Below, one piece after another: positions 1 through 7,943 of a DNA stretch of 58,566 nt (position 1 is the stretch's first letter; every line of letters begins with the position of its first letter). The notes beneath the pieces were generated by a model. It was not told where the DNA came from and did no database searches. It saw only the letters and a program-made list of their open reading frames with translations. A program made the translations under genes and the position numbers. This DNA comes from an uncultured Bacteroidales bacterium (GTDB lineage Bacteria > Bacteroidota > Bacteroidia > Bacteroidales > Bacteroidaceae), in NCBI GenBank assembly GCA_902763885.1, contig CACWTU010000013.1, forward strand, positions 1 to 58,566, given 5' to 3'.

Positions 1-1
1 C

Positions 2-1099
2 AAGACGCTGTCTGAGACTTACTCATACAAGACGGACTCATCGGGTTACTTCGGGTTTGACATAGGAGCTGACTTCTATGACAAGGCACGCTTCTCCATT
101 AGCGCACAGCCCAAGAGGAAACGGCTGATTGGACCTGATGCACGCATAGTGTTTGACCGTTCCATGTCGCCCGCCATACGTGCATTCCAGCCGCAGGAGC
201 TGGTGTTCACGGGACTGATATCGGCTCCCGGAAAAAAGAAAAAGAAGAAAGATGACACAACTCAAGAGGATGACCCGGAGATGCTGATAAGTAAGGACAA
301 GGGTATCGTGCTGCCGGAGGTTGAGATTGATGAGGAGCGCATGTACATAGATTACTTCACGTTCACAGCTTATGACGTGGTAAAGGATGTTGAGGTGGAG
401 CTGGACAAGGGGGACTACTCCACTGACCTTTATGGCTATCTTATGGACAAGGGGTATAATGTTTTTGTGGAAACCAAACCATCAGAAGAAGGGGAAGTGC
501 TCGTGGAATTATTAATAAACGGATTTTGGCCTTTCTTCTATGTCCATGATGCCAATAGGTACAAGTACTCTGGCGTGTTTGAAGACGATCCTCTTGCAAG
601 ACTTGCAATAGACTCAAAGGACATAAAGAGTATCCTGATATATGACCGTCCCATGTATGTGATGGATATACTTTTGCAATGTCCGCTGTTTATGGATAGC
701 CCCAAATATCAGGATTTTATAGAGGGTCTTTTAGCGTCTGGCGGAGGATCGGCTTATACTGAGGCTATGCTTGAGCGCAAGATTCTGATTGATATTCAGA
801 TAAAGGAACCTTACGAGCTCAGTAGCAGAAAAGAAATTTTCAATATAAACAAGCGTTTAACCACCGTTGACGGTTACTCCCGTCCATATGCGTTCTACTC
901 ACCGGAGTATCCCAATGGTCCCATACCGGGTGATGTGGATTACCGCCGCACCCTCTATTGGAATCCCAATGTGGTGACAGACTCAACCGGCACTGCCCAA
1001 GTGGAGTTCTACAACAACAGCTATAGCACCAGGTTCAACATCAGCGGAGCCGGAATCACCGCCTCCGGCATCCCCTACGTCCTCAACCAAAACTGGTGA
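2..1099 (+). CDS. C-terminal part of a large MG2/TonB-plug-like surface protein (5' end outside the window)
   Basis: The reading frame is open from the left edge to a TGA at 1097-1099, so about 365 C-terminal residues are seen and the start lies outside. The end of the protein has the pattern ...RRTLYWNPNV-TDS-G-A-VEFYNN..., which in Bacteroidota closes long secreted proteins that carry an alpha-2-macroglobulin MG2 domain and a TonB-receptor plug-like domain. A run of six lysines followed by acidic residues (around 235-260) is probably an exposed linker. The part that would show the signal peptide is missing. Family assignment is by the C-terminal pattern and is moderately sure; the role is unknown. 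A hairpin terminator follows at once. Confidence 0.55.
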   Translation, partial: KTLSETYSYKTDSSGYFGFDIGADFYDKARFSISAQPKRKRLIGPDARIVFDRSMSPAIRAFQPQELVFTGLISAPGKKKKKKDDTTQEDDPEMLISKDKGIVLPEVEIDEERMYIDYFTFTAYDVVKDVEVELDKGDYSTDLYGYLMDKGYNVFVETKPSEEGEVLVELLINGFWPFFYVHDANRYKYSGVFEDDPLARLAIDSKDIKSILIYDRPMYVMDILLQCPLFMDSPKYQDFIEGLLASGGGSAYTEAMLERKILIDIQIKEPYELSSRKEIFNINKRLTTVDGYSRPYAFYSPEYPNGPIPGDVDYRRTLYWNPNVVTDSTGTAQVEFYNNSYSTRFNISGAGITASGIPYVLNQNW

Positions 1100-1109
1100 C
1101 CCAAAAGTG

Positions 1110-1132
1110 GCCCAAAAGAGTCCCTTTTGGGC
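1110..1132 (+). terminator. Rho-independent terminator after the MG2-like gene
   Basis: A 9-bp perfect stem, GCCCAAAAG (1110-1118) with CTTTTGGGC (1124-1132), has a 5-base loop. The flanks CAAAAGTG and CACTTTG extend the pairing imperfectly, and a run of seven T follows at 1144-1150. Confidence 0.8.
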
Positions 1133-1163
1133 ACTTTGTGACATTTTTTTGAATTTTTAGATT

Positions 1164-1171
1164 TACTTTTG
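1164..1171 (+). promoter_or_regulatory. -7 box of the sigma-factor operon
   Basis: TACTTTTG matches the Bacteroidota primary-sigma -7 consensus TAnnTTTG. It lies 36 bases before the ATG at 1207, so the leader would be about 30 bases. No convincing -33 TTTG at normal spacing was seen. Confidence 0.55.
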
Positions 1172-1206
1172 GAGAGTTTTTGCAGCCTATATATAGAAGG
1201 TTAAGA

Positions 1207-1707
1207 ATGACAAGGCAAGAATTTGACACATTCACGGTAAGGGTCAGGAACAAACTCCTGGCGCTGGCATGGCGTTACAAGGCCAGCGGCGGCATGGATG
1301 ATGAGCCTGAGGACATTGTCCAGGAGACCTTCCTTACACTGTGGCGCCTTATCTCTGAAGGTTATCCCGTAAGAGATCCGGAGGCTATTGCCGTCAAAAT
1401 AGCCAAGAACCTTGCTGCTGCAAATATACGCCGCCAAAAGACTGATACAATATCAGTTATGGAAATCGACATTGAAGGTGGCGCATCGGCGACAGAGCTT
1501 ATAGATGAGCAGGATTGCCAGACAATCCGCCAGGATCTCTACAACTCACTAACCCCTACCCAGGTTCATTACCTGAAACTGAGAAATGAACTGGGCCTCT
1601 CACTTGATGACATAGCCAAGATGACCGGGAAGCCCAAAACAAGTATTAAAACAACCATCTCCAATGCCAGAAAGCAATTACTGGAGCAAATAAAGAAAAC
1701 CATATGA
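1207..1707 (+). CDS. ECF-type RNA polymerase sigma factor
   Basis: This 166-residue protein has the two-domain plan of a small extracytoplasmic-function sigma factor. The sigma-2 region includes the DDEPEDIVQETFLTLWR motif (the usual D-x-x-Q-x-x-F-x-x-x-W) near residues 30-50. The sigma-4 region near residues 105-160 is a helix-turn-helix (LSLDDIAKMTGKPKTSIKTTISNARKQL). The ATG at 1207 is preferred over an upstream TTG at 1180 because it starts at the normal domain edge and has AGAAGG seven bases ahead. The stop overlaps the start of the next gene by four bases, so sigma and presumed anti-sigma are translationally coupled. The regulon is unknown; the neighbouring secreted protein is the obvious candidate. 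Confidence 0.88.
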   Translation: MTRQEFDTFTVRVRNKLLALAWRYKASGGMDDEPEDIVQETFLTLWRLISEGYPVRDPEAIAVKIAKNLAAANIRRQKTDTISVMEIDIEGGASATELIDEQDCQTIRQDLYNSLTPTQVHYLKLRNELGLSLDDIAKMTGKPKTSIKTTISNARKQLLEQIKKTI

Positions 1708-2186
1708 TAAAGGACAGGAAACAGAGACAGAAACTCATAGCCAGATACCTGGAGGCCGATACCACCGTCCAGGAAGAGATTATGCTGGCTGAATACTACC
1801 GGACGCATAAAGCTGAGGCCGATGAGGCAGACATAGCCCGCCTTATCCTGCTGGATTATCCCAAAGCTGAAGTTTTATCGGACCCCGAACGTAAAAGAGA
1901 CATACGTCAGATAAGCCTGGCTATCACAACGATAGCCGCCAGCATAGCCTTGATGGTTATGTTCTTTATGCCACGTACAGAAGGTGAATTTACGCCTATG
2001 GAGGTGGTTGAGAGTATGAATTTACTGATGGAAATGGATGACCAGAACGTTGAATCTATTGTTGCAGAACCTAAGGGTACAAAGGTTATTCTGACAGCAA
2101 AGATGAAGGACGGAAGCTCAAGCACCTTCATCATGGTTCGCGACCGGAAGGACGGTTCCACCAGGATAGTTGCACAAAACGATTAA
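1704..2186 (+). CDS. Probable anti-sigma factor, single membrane helix
   Basis: This 160-residue protein starts inside the sigma gene's stop (ATGATAA). The N-terminal 70 residues are charged and begin with a pattern seen in Bacteroidota anti-sigma proteins (ARYLEADTTVQEEIMLAEYY). One hydrophobic helix follows at about residues 72-92 (ISLAITTIAASIALMVMFFM), then a polar C-terminal region of about 65 residues that should be periplasmic. No zinc-binding HxxxCxxC motif is present, so it is not a ZAS-type anti-sigma. The role is inferred from the size, topology and coupling to the sigma gene. Confidence 0.7.
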   Translation: MIKDRKQRQKLIARYLEADTTVQEEIMLAEYYRTHKAEADEADIARLILLDYPKAEVLSDPERKRDIRQISLAITTIAASIALMVMFFMPRTEGEFTPMEVVESMNLLMEMDDQNVESIVAEPKGTKVILTAKMKDGSSSTFIMVRDRKDGSTRIVAQND

Positions 2187-2198
2187 ATACACAGAATC

Positions 2199-3155
2199 AT
2201 GCTTACAATATTTCTTTCAGTGCTTTTGGCTGCAGCTCCAAATACTGTAGGAACAACAGCAGCTCGAGCCGATACTGTAAAAAATATCTCAGCAGGCGGA
2301 AATGTCAATACAGACGTTGCTGCTACAAATAATCCGGCTGAAACTGATTTTATCTTCTATGTCGATGAAGTTAGAGTGGATAAGGAGACAGCAAAAAAAA
2401 TCAAACTGATTGACATTAAGACCATAACTACCGTCAGGGATCAGGCTGCCATTGACCTATACGGTCCGGATGCTATAAACGGTGTTGTTGACATCAAGAC
2501 AAAAAACTGGAACAAGGAGAATAAACAGCCGGTAATATCCAACAGCAGCAAGAAGAGTCTTGAATATGTCGATTTAGGTTTATCAGTCAATTGGGCCACC
2601 TGCAATATAGGCGCAGAGAGACCTGAGGAATATGGTGACTACTATTCATGGGGAGAGATTGAACCCAAAAGAAGTTACGCTTGGGATAATTATATCCATA
2701 GCAACGGTTCCAATAAAAAACTGACTAAATACTGCAGTGACAGCAGTTATGGCGATAAAGGTTTTACTGATAACAAAACCTCTCTTGACCCGGAGGATGA
2801 CGTTGCTCACATCAAGTTGGGGAAAGGCTGGAGGATACCAACCAGAGAGGAGTTTGAAGAACTTATGCAGAACTGCACATGGACATGGAACACTCTGAAT
2901 GGCGTAAACGGCTATCTGGTTACAAGTAACAAATCCGGATATACAGACCGCTCCATATTCCTTCCGGCTTCCGGGTTGCGTAGTCTGTCAAATCTGTTTT
3001 TTGCGGGTCAGTATGGGTTCTACTGGTCCACTACCACAAGCAATAATTTTCCAGACAGCGCAGTCAGCCTCTACATTTTTTACGGCCAACTAAGCTTAAT
3101 AGAAAGTTCAGCCTACTGCCAAGGCCAATGCATCCGCCCCGTCCACATCAAATGA
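2199..3155 (+). CDS. Secreted protein with TonB-plug-like segment and FISUMP domain
   Basis: A signal peptide (MLTIFLSVLLAAAPNTVGTT...ARA) leads a 318-residue protein. Residues about 48-105 read like the plug of a TonB receptor: a YVDEVRV turn, IDIKTITTVRDQAAIDLYG, then INGVVDIKTK. From about residue 120 to the end is a Fib_succ_major (FISUMP) domain, marked by YVDLGLSVNWATCNIGA, EYGDYYSWGE, GWRIPTREEFEEL and the terminal CIRPV. It lies 12 bases after the anti-sigma gene, so it is probably the effector or signal-sensing partner of that pair. A second FISUMP protein lies at 15157. The FISUMP function is not known; surface binding is usually assumed. Confidence 0.78.
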   Translation: MLTIFLSVLLAAAPNTVGTTAARADTVKNISAGGNVNTDVAATNNPAETDFIFYVDEVRVDKETAKKIKLIDIKTITTVRDQAAIDLYGPDAINGVVDIKTKNWNKENKQPVISNSSKKSLEYVDLGLSVNWATCNIGAERPEEYGDYYSWGEIEPKRSYAWDNYIHSNGSNKKLTKYCSDSSYGDKGFTDNKTSLDPEDDVAHIKLGKGWRIPTREEFEELMQNCTWTWNTLNGVNGYLVTSNKSGYTDRSIFLPASGLRSLSNLFFAGQYGFYWSTTTSNNFPDSAVSLYIFYGQLSLIESSAYCQGQCIRPVHIK

Positions 3156-3191
3156 CACAAATTCCTGTTGTGGAAATGATTCTGGATGCAC

Positions 3192-3377
3192 AGAACTTTT
3201 TGGGGTATCGGTATCGGAAACCATGGCCGCCCGTGGGCTTGTGAACGGGAGGGGCCCGTACTCAAGAAGATGTCCTGGAAGGTAGGAGTTTACTCATGCC
3301 TTTCAGGACGTCTTATTGGGTATGGGAGGGATAGCGCGAAGCGCGTAGTTTCAGATACTGATACCCCAAAAAGTTCC
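3192..3377. repeat. Intergenic inverted-repeat element, copy A (186 bp)
   Basis: The left end reads AGAACTTTTTGGGGTATC and the right end reads GATACCCCAAAAAGTTCC after one mismatch region, so the ends are inverted repeats. The interior holds a 22-base arm (3267-3288), a TTTA loop and a 22-base opposite arm (3293-3314). It is about 85% identical to copy B at 13253. Here both ends have five T/A, while copies B and C have four at both ends, so the length change is matched on the two sides. It sits between convergent genes. Confidence 0.85.
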
Positions 3378-3394
3378 CCAAAAGAATGTATTAA

Positions 3395-3775
3395 TCAGAA
3401 CGGTAAATCGTCCTTCTCGTTTGATGGAGCGAAGGGATCCGGAGCTGCAGCGGCGGGAGCAGCCTGAACGTAAGGCTGGGCTGCAGGAGCGGCGCCGTTA
3501 ACGTCATGACTTACGCGCCAGGCGCGGATATCATTGTACCAGCGGCCGTTGAATTCACGGGCGTTGATATCGAAACTGACTACAACCTCATCGCCTATAT
3601 TGATGGCGGCCTGCTGTATCTTATCCTCACCGAAAATACTGAACATCATCTTCTTGGGATACTGCTCACCGATTGTCTCCAATACGTATTCCTGTATTTT
3701 CCACGGATTACCTGATGCCTTGGCCACACCTGAACGGGGCTCAAGAACTGCAATAATTTTACCTGTAATATCCAT
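3395..3775 (-). CDS. DUF3127 domain protein (OB-fold, SSB-like tail)
   Basis: This 126-residue protein begins MDITGKIIAVLEPRSG and matches the Bacteroidota DUF3127 family, a predicted OB-fold of about 85 residues. A low-complexity Ala/Pro linker follows (AAPAAQPYVQAAPAAAAPDPFAP), then an acidic tip DDLPF. That tip is very like the DDIPF tail with which single-stranded DNA-binding proteins recruit partners, so a role on single-stranded DNA is plausible. The ATG at 3775 is chosen over an upstream frame opening at 3829 because the family starts here. It is transcribed divergently from dnaN. Confidence 0.82.
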   Translation of the reverse strand: MDITGKIIAVLEPRSGVAKASGNPWKIQEYVLETIGEQYPKKMMFSIFGEDKIQQAAINIGDEVVVSFDINAREFNGRWYNDIRAWRVSHDVNGAAPAAQPYVQAAPAAAAPDPFAPSNEKDDLPF

Positions 3776-3804
3776 TATTCTGAGTGTTTTTAAAATTGTT
3801 CCCG

Positions 3805-3812
3805 CGAATTTA
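3805..3812 (-). promoter_or_regulatory. -7 box for the DUF3127 gene
   Basis: On the minus strand the bases read TAAATTCG, one change from TAnnTTTG, 30 bases before the ATG at 3775. Confidence 0.45.
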
Positions 3813-3904
3813 CAACTATTTTCCCTCACAACTAAGAATTTGTTTCAACATTTTTCCACTCATTTTTTAGGCGCAAATTATTTCCGCTTACCATTACTTT
3901 TCAC

Positions 3905-3912
3905 TACCTTTG
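3905..3912 (+). promoter_or_regulatory. -7 box for the dnaN operon
   Basis: TACCTTTG is a perfect TAnnTTTG -7 box, about 62 bases before the dnaN ATG. A TTTC lies about 20 bases upstream (3881-3884) where the -33 element is expected. Confidence 0.65.
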
Positions 3913-3973
3913 TATGAATTAACGCGCCTACATAAAGGCAACAAAACATAGCAAAAACAAAATATAAGCATAT

Positions 3974-5098
3974 ATGAATTTCACAGTATCAAGTTCGGCC
4001 CTTTCAAGCCGCTTATCAGCTATCAGCCGCGTTATTAACCCAAAGGCTATCTACCCAATTCTTGAGGATTTCCTGTTCCGTATCGAAAACGGCAAACTGA
4101 CTGTTACCGCCGCCGATAATGACACCACCCTGGAGACCATTATCGACCTTGTTGAATCAAGCGCCGACGGCCAGATTGCACTGCCCGCCAAGACTCTGCT
4201 CGATGCATTGAAGGAGATTCCGGAGCAGCCGCTCACATTCAACGTAAACGAAAGCAACTATGAGATAACAGTCAACTATCAGAACGGTGAGTACAAGATG
4301 GTTGGCCAGAATGCCGATGAGTACCCCACCCCCGCAGTTCTCAAGGAGGATGCTGTAAGTCTTGAAATATCAGCCCAGATACTGTCTGACGGCCTGGCAC
4401 GCACAATCTTCGCCACTGCCGATGATGAGCTCCGTCCCGTAATGAACGGCATCTATTTTGACATTAATGAGGAGGGCGCCACATTCGTTGCTTCCGATGG
4501 CCACAAGCTGGTATGCAACCGTAACAGCAACGTCAAGGCTGACGGCAAGTCATCATTCATACTGCCCAAGAAGCCGGCTTCACTCTTCCGCTCTCTCATA
4601 GGCAAGGAGGCTGAGACCATCACCATTGAGTTTGACAGCCGCATAGCACGTTTCTCACTGCCTGAGTTCCGCATGGTATGCCGCCTCATTGACGGCCGCT
4701 ATCCCAACTACGGCTCTGTGATTCCGCAGAACAACCCTCACCACCTCATAATAGACCGTCAGACCCTGGTTACCGCTCTGCGTCGCGTATCAGTGTTCTC
4801 ACCTGCCAGCAGCGGTCTTATCAAGCTGCGCATTGAGAAGGATAAGGTTGACATCTCTGCTCAGGATATTGATTTCTCAACATCAGCCAAGGAGAGCCTG
4901 GCATGCCAGTATGAAGGCACCAGCATGAGTATAGGTTTCAAGGCTGGATTCCTGATTGATATACTGAACAACATACCCAGCCAGGAGATTACCCTGCAGC
5001 TGGCTGATCCTTCGCGCGCAGGTGTGATCGTGCCTACAGAGCAGGCTGAGGGTGAGAATCTGCTCATGTTGCTCATGCCAATGGTTCTGAATGACTGA
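3974..5098 (+). CDS. dnaN: DNA polymerase III sliding clamp, beta subunit
   Basis: This 374-residue protein has the normal length and three-fold repeated domain plan of the bacterial beta clamp. Recognisable blocks include the N-terminal MNFTVSSSALSSRLSAISRVI, the middle-domain FATADDELRPVMNGIYF with ATFVASDGHKLV, and the C-terminal end LLMPMVLND, matching the usual LIMPMR/L end. The clamp encircles DNA and holds replication and repair polymerases. The stop shares its last base with the next start (TGATG), so the clamp is coupled to a DnaQ-like exonuclease, a natural partner. Confidence 0.97.
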   Translation: MNFTVSSSALSSRLSAISRVINPKAIYPILEDFLFRIENGKLTVTAADNDTTLETIIDLVESSADGQIALPAKTLLDALKEIPEQPLTFNVNESNYEITVNYQNGEYKMVGQNADEYPTPAVLKEDAVSLEISAQILSDGLARTIFATADDELRPVMNGIYFDINEEGATFVASDGHKLVCNRNSNVKADGKSSFILPKKPASLFRSLIGKEAETITIEFDSRIARFSLPEFRMVCRLIDGRYPNYGSVIPQNNPHHLIIDRQTLVTALRRVSVFSPASSGLIKLRIEKDKVDISAQDIDFSTSAKESLACQYEGTSMSIGFKAGFLIDILNNIPSQEITLQLADPSRAGVIVPTEQAEGENLLMLLMPMVLND

Positions 5099-5862
5099 TG
5101 AAACTCAATCTTGACAAACCGGTAGTGTTCTTTGACCTGGAGACCACAGGCACCAACACAGCTCAAGACCGCATAGTGGAGATTTCATATCTCAAGGTCT
5201 CACCTAACGGCAATGAGGATATGCATACCCGTCGTATCAACCCCGAGATGCATATACCCGAGCAGGCATCGGCCGTACACGGCATTTTTGATGACGATGT
5301 CAAGGACTGCCCCAAATTCAAGGAGGTAGCCAAGGAGATAGCCCGTGACTTTGAGGGCAGTGACATTGCAGGTTTCAACTCAAACCGTTTTGACGTGCCA
5401 CTGCTGGCCGAGGAGTTCCTGCGTGCAGGCGTGGACATAGACCTGAGCCGCCACCGCTTTATTGATGTACAGGTGATATTCCACAAGATGGAGCAGCGTA
5501 CCCTTACCGCCGCATACAAGTTCTACTGCGGCAAGGACCTGACCGATGCACACAGCGCCGACGGTGATACCCGCGCCACATATGAGGTTCTCATGGCCCA
5601 ACTGGACCGTTACCCTGATGACCTCAAGAATGATATGGCATTCCTCTCAGAGTTCTCATCGTTTACACGTAACGTTGATTTTGCGGGCCGTATAGTACGT
5701 AATGACAAGGGGCAGGAGGTGTTCAACTTTGGAAAATACAAGGATATGCCTGTGGTTGAGGTGTTCCGCCGTGATCCGGGATACTACTCCTGGATACTGC
5801 AGGGTGATTTCCCGCTCAACACCAAGCAGGTTCTAACCAGACTTAAATTACAGTCGCGATAA
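5098..5862 (+). CDS. DnaQ-family 3'-5' exonuclease
   Basis: A DEDDh exonuclease of 254 residues. Exo I is FDLETTG near residues 12-18 (D13 and E15), Exo II is GFNSNRFDVPLL around residue 95-106, and Exo III is AHSADGDTRAT near residue 150 with the catalytic His and Asp. The last 65 residues (after FAGRIVRNDKG) form the extra C-terminal domain common to Bacteroidota members (FGKYKDMPVVEVF...YYSWIL). It is probably the proofreading epsilon-type subunit or a repair exonuclease; being coupled to dnaN supports a replication role. It overlaps both neighbours by one base. Confidence 0.9.
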   Translation: MKLNLDKPVVFFDLETTGTNTAQDRIVEISYLKVSPNGNEDMHTRRINPEMHIPEQASAVHGIFDDDVKDCPKFKEVAKEIARDFEGSDIAGFNSNRFDVPLLAEEFLRAGVDIDLSRHRFIDVQVIFHKMEQRTLTAAYKFYCGKDLTDAHSADGDTRATYEVLMAQLDRYPDDLKNDMAFLSEFSSFTRNVDFAGRIVRNDKGQEVFNFGKYKDMPVVEVFRRDPGYYSWILQGDFPLNTKQVLTRLKLQSR

Positions 5863-7943
5863 TGTCACAACTGAACGGTAAACATATTGTCCTGGGCGTA
5901 ACCGGAAGCATTGCCGCATACAAGGCGGCTCTGATAGCACGCTTGCTCATTAAAGCAGGTGCCGAGGTGCAGGTTGTAATCACCCCCGCCGGAAAGGAGT
6001 TCATCACTCCCCTCACCCTCTCCACACTCACACGCAAGCCCGTCATAAGCGAGTTCTTCTCTAACCGTGACGGCTCGTGGAACAGCCATGTCGAACTGGG
6101 TCTCTGGGCCGATGCCATGCTGATAGCCCCCTGTACAGCCTCAACACTTGGCAAGATGGCAAGCGGTGTGGCTGACAATATGCTCATCACCACCTACTAC
6201 TCAATGAAGGCCCCGGTGTTCATTGCCCCCGCAATGGATCTGGATATGTACCTGCATCCTGTAACGCAGCGCAACATGGAGACCCTGCGCTCCATCGGCA
6301 ACATCATTATAGAGCCCGCAAGCGGAGAACTTGCCAGCCAGCTTGTAGGTAAAGGTCGCATGCAGGAACCGGAGGTTATTGTAGCTGCACTTGAGGAGTA
6401 TTTCACACAGCAGGCTCAGCTTTCAAAAAAAAAAGTCCTGATAACGGCGGGCCCCACCTATGAGCAGATTGACCCGGTACGTTTTATTGGTAACTGGTCA
6501 ACAGGCAAGATGGGATTCGCCCTGGCTGAGGAGTGTGCGCAGCGCGGTGCTGACGTAACCCTGATAGCAGGTCCGGTAAGCCTTAAGACTGTTCATCCCG
6601 GAATAAAGAGAATAGACGTCAAGTCTGCCCATCAGATGTATGAGGCAGCTATGGAGCATTTCCCAGGTTCTGATGCCGCCATCCTGTGCGCAGCAGTGGC
6701 CGATTTCACTCCCGCGGTGACATCGGATACCAAAATAAAGCGCAAGGGTGAGATGACAATCACATTGAAACCCACTGAGGATATTGCCGCTTCACTAGGT
6801 GCCGTAAAACGTCCGGACCAACGGATGGTAGGCTTTGCCCTTGAGACCAATGACGAGCAAAGCAACGCCCAGAGCAAGCTTGAGCGCAAGAATCTGGATT
6901 TCATAGTGCTCAACTCACTGCGTGATGAGGGTGCGGGGTTTGGTTATGATACAAATAAGGTTACCCTTATAGACCGCAACGGTAGTGAGGAGCTGCCGCT
7001 GCAATCCAAGAAGAATGTGGCCAAGGCTATAATTGACAAGCTTGCTGGCCTGCTGTTCTGCCTTGCGTTCCTGCTGATGCCGTTCAAGGCACAGGCTCAG
7101 GAGCTTAACCCCACCCTGACCATAAACACATCAAAGATCCAGGGTACTGACAAAGATGTGTTCAAGTCATTGGAGAATACCATTAAGGAGTTTCTCACGC
7201 ATCAGGTATGGACCGGTTATCATTTTGCAGAGAATGAGCGCATTCAGTGCAACTTCAACCTCCTGGTAAACAAATATGAGAAAGAGAGCGGTAAGATGTC
7301 CTGTGAGCTTACCGTCCAGAGCAGCCGTCCCGTCTATGGCTCCACCTATAACACCACCGTATTCAATTTCCGTGATGCCGATGTGGAGTTCTACTATACT
7401 GAGCAGGACCGTATTGAGTATTCATCGGGCATTACCCCTGACAATAATCTTACCGCCATACTGGCCTACTACAGCCTGCTTATAATAGGATTGGATTTTG
7501 ATACTATGTCACCTAATGGCGGTACTGATATCTTAAGACAGGCAGAGAATATAGCAGCCAGCTCACAGTCACTCGGAGGCGGATGGCGTTCTTTCGATAC
7601 CAAGGCCAACCGATACTCAATCATCAATGACTATATGAACGGCACCCTGGCATCATTCCGCCAGCTTCAGTATACCTACCATCGCAAGGGACTGGATGAC
7701 ATGACTGCCAATGCAGACCGCGGGCGTGCCACCATAACCGAGAGCCTCAAGCTGCTATCTGATACCAAGCAGGCCAAGAGCACATCTACCCTGCCTACCC
7801 TTTTTACGGAAATCAAAAAGAATGAACTGATAAGCATATATTCAGCCGGCATAGAGAGCGAACGCACCAAGGTGATAGAGCTGCTCAGCCGCATTAACCC
7901 TTCACTCTCTAATGACTGGAATACCATTAAGGCACAAAACTGA
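5862..7943 (+). CDS. coaBC: CoaBC fused in frame to an exported DUF4835 protein
   Basis: Residues 1-395 form the bifunctional enzyme that makes 4'-phosphopantetheine for CoA. The CoaC half has the GSIAAYKA flavin motif, SHVELGLWAD with its active His, and PAMDLDMY in place of PxMNxxMW. The CoaB half has GPTYEQIDPVRFIGNWSTGKMG, CAAVADF and KIKRK. Where CoaBC normally stops, the frame runs on without a break into a hydrophobic stretch (394-412, LAGLLFCLAFLLMPFKAQA) and a 280-residue DUF4835 domain. That stretch is a good signal peptide with cleavage after AQA. In related genomes the two are separate, adjacent genes before recN. An in-frame GTG at 7017 could start a separate DUF4835 protein. Both neighbours overlap by one base. 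Confidence 0.9.
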   Translation: MSQLNGKHIVLGVTGSIAAYKAALIARLLIKAGAEVQVVITPAGKEFITPLTLSTLTRKPVISEFFSNRDGSWNSHVELGLWADAMLIAPCTASTLGKMASGVADNMLITTYYSMKAPVFIAPAMDLDMYLHPVTQRNMETLRSIGNIIIEPASGELASQLVGKGRMQEPEVIVAALEEYFTQQAQLSKKKVLITAGPTYEQIDPVRFIGNWSTGKMGFALAEECAQRGADVTLIAGPVSLKTVHPGIKRIDVKSAHQMYEAAMEHFPGSDAAILCAAVADFTPAVTSDTKIKRKGEMTITLKPTEDIAASLGAVKRPDQRMVGFALETNDEQSNAQSKLERKNLDFIVLNSLRDEGAGFGYDTNKVTLIDRNGSEELPLQSKKNVAKAIIDKLAGLLFCLAFLLMPFKAQAQELNPTLTINTSKIQGTDKDVFKSLENTIKEFLTHQVWTGYHFAENERIQCNFNLLVNKYEKESGKMSCELTVQSSRPVYGSTYNTTVFNFRDADVEFYYTEQDRIEYSSGITPDNNLTAILAYYSLLIIGLDFDTMSPNGGTDILRQAENIAASSQSLGGGWRSFDTKANRYSIINDYMNGTLASFRQLQYTYHRKGLDDMTANADRGRATITESLKLLSDTKQAKSTSTLPTLFTEIKKNELISIYSAGIESERTKVIELLSRINPSLSNDWNTIKAQN

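Noticed and set aside
3186-3467. Open frame over element copy A
   Set aside because: The frame follows the inverted-repeat element and the end of the DUF3127 gene; the equivalent frame in copy B is broken differently, so it is not a conserved protein.
7010-7090. Frameshift or sequencing error as the cause of the CoaBC-DUF4835 join
   Set aside because: Both halves are in the same frame, with the join at the natural CoaBC end and a clean signal peptide, so only a lost stop, not a shift, is needed.
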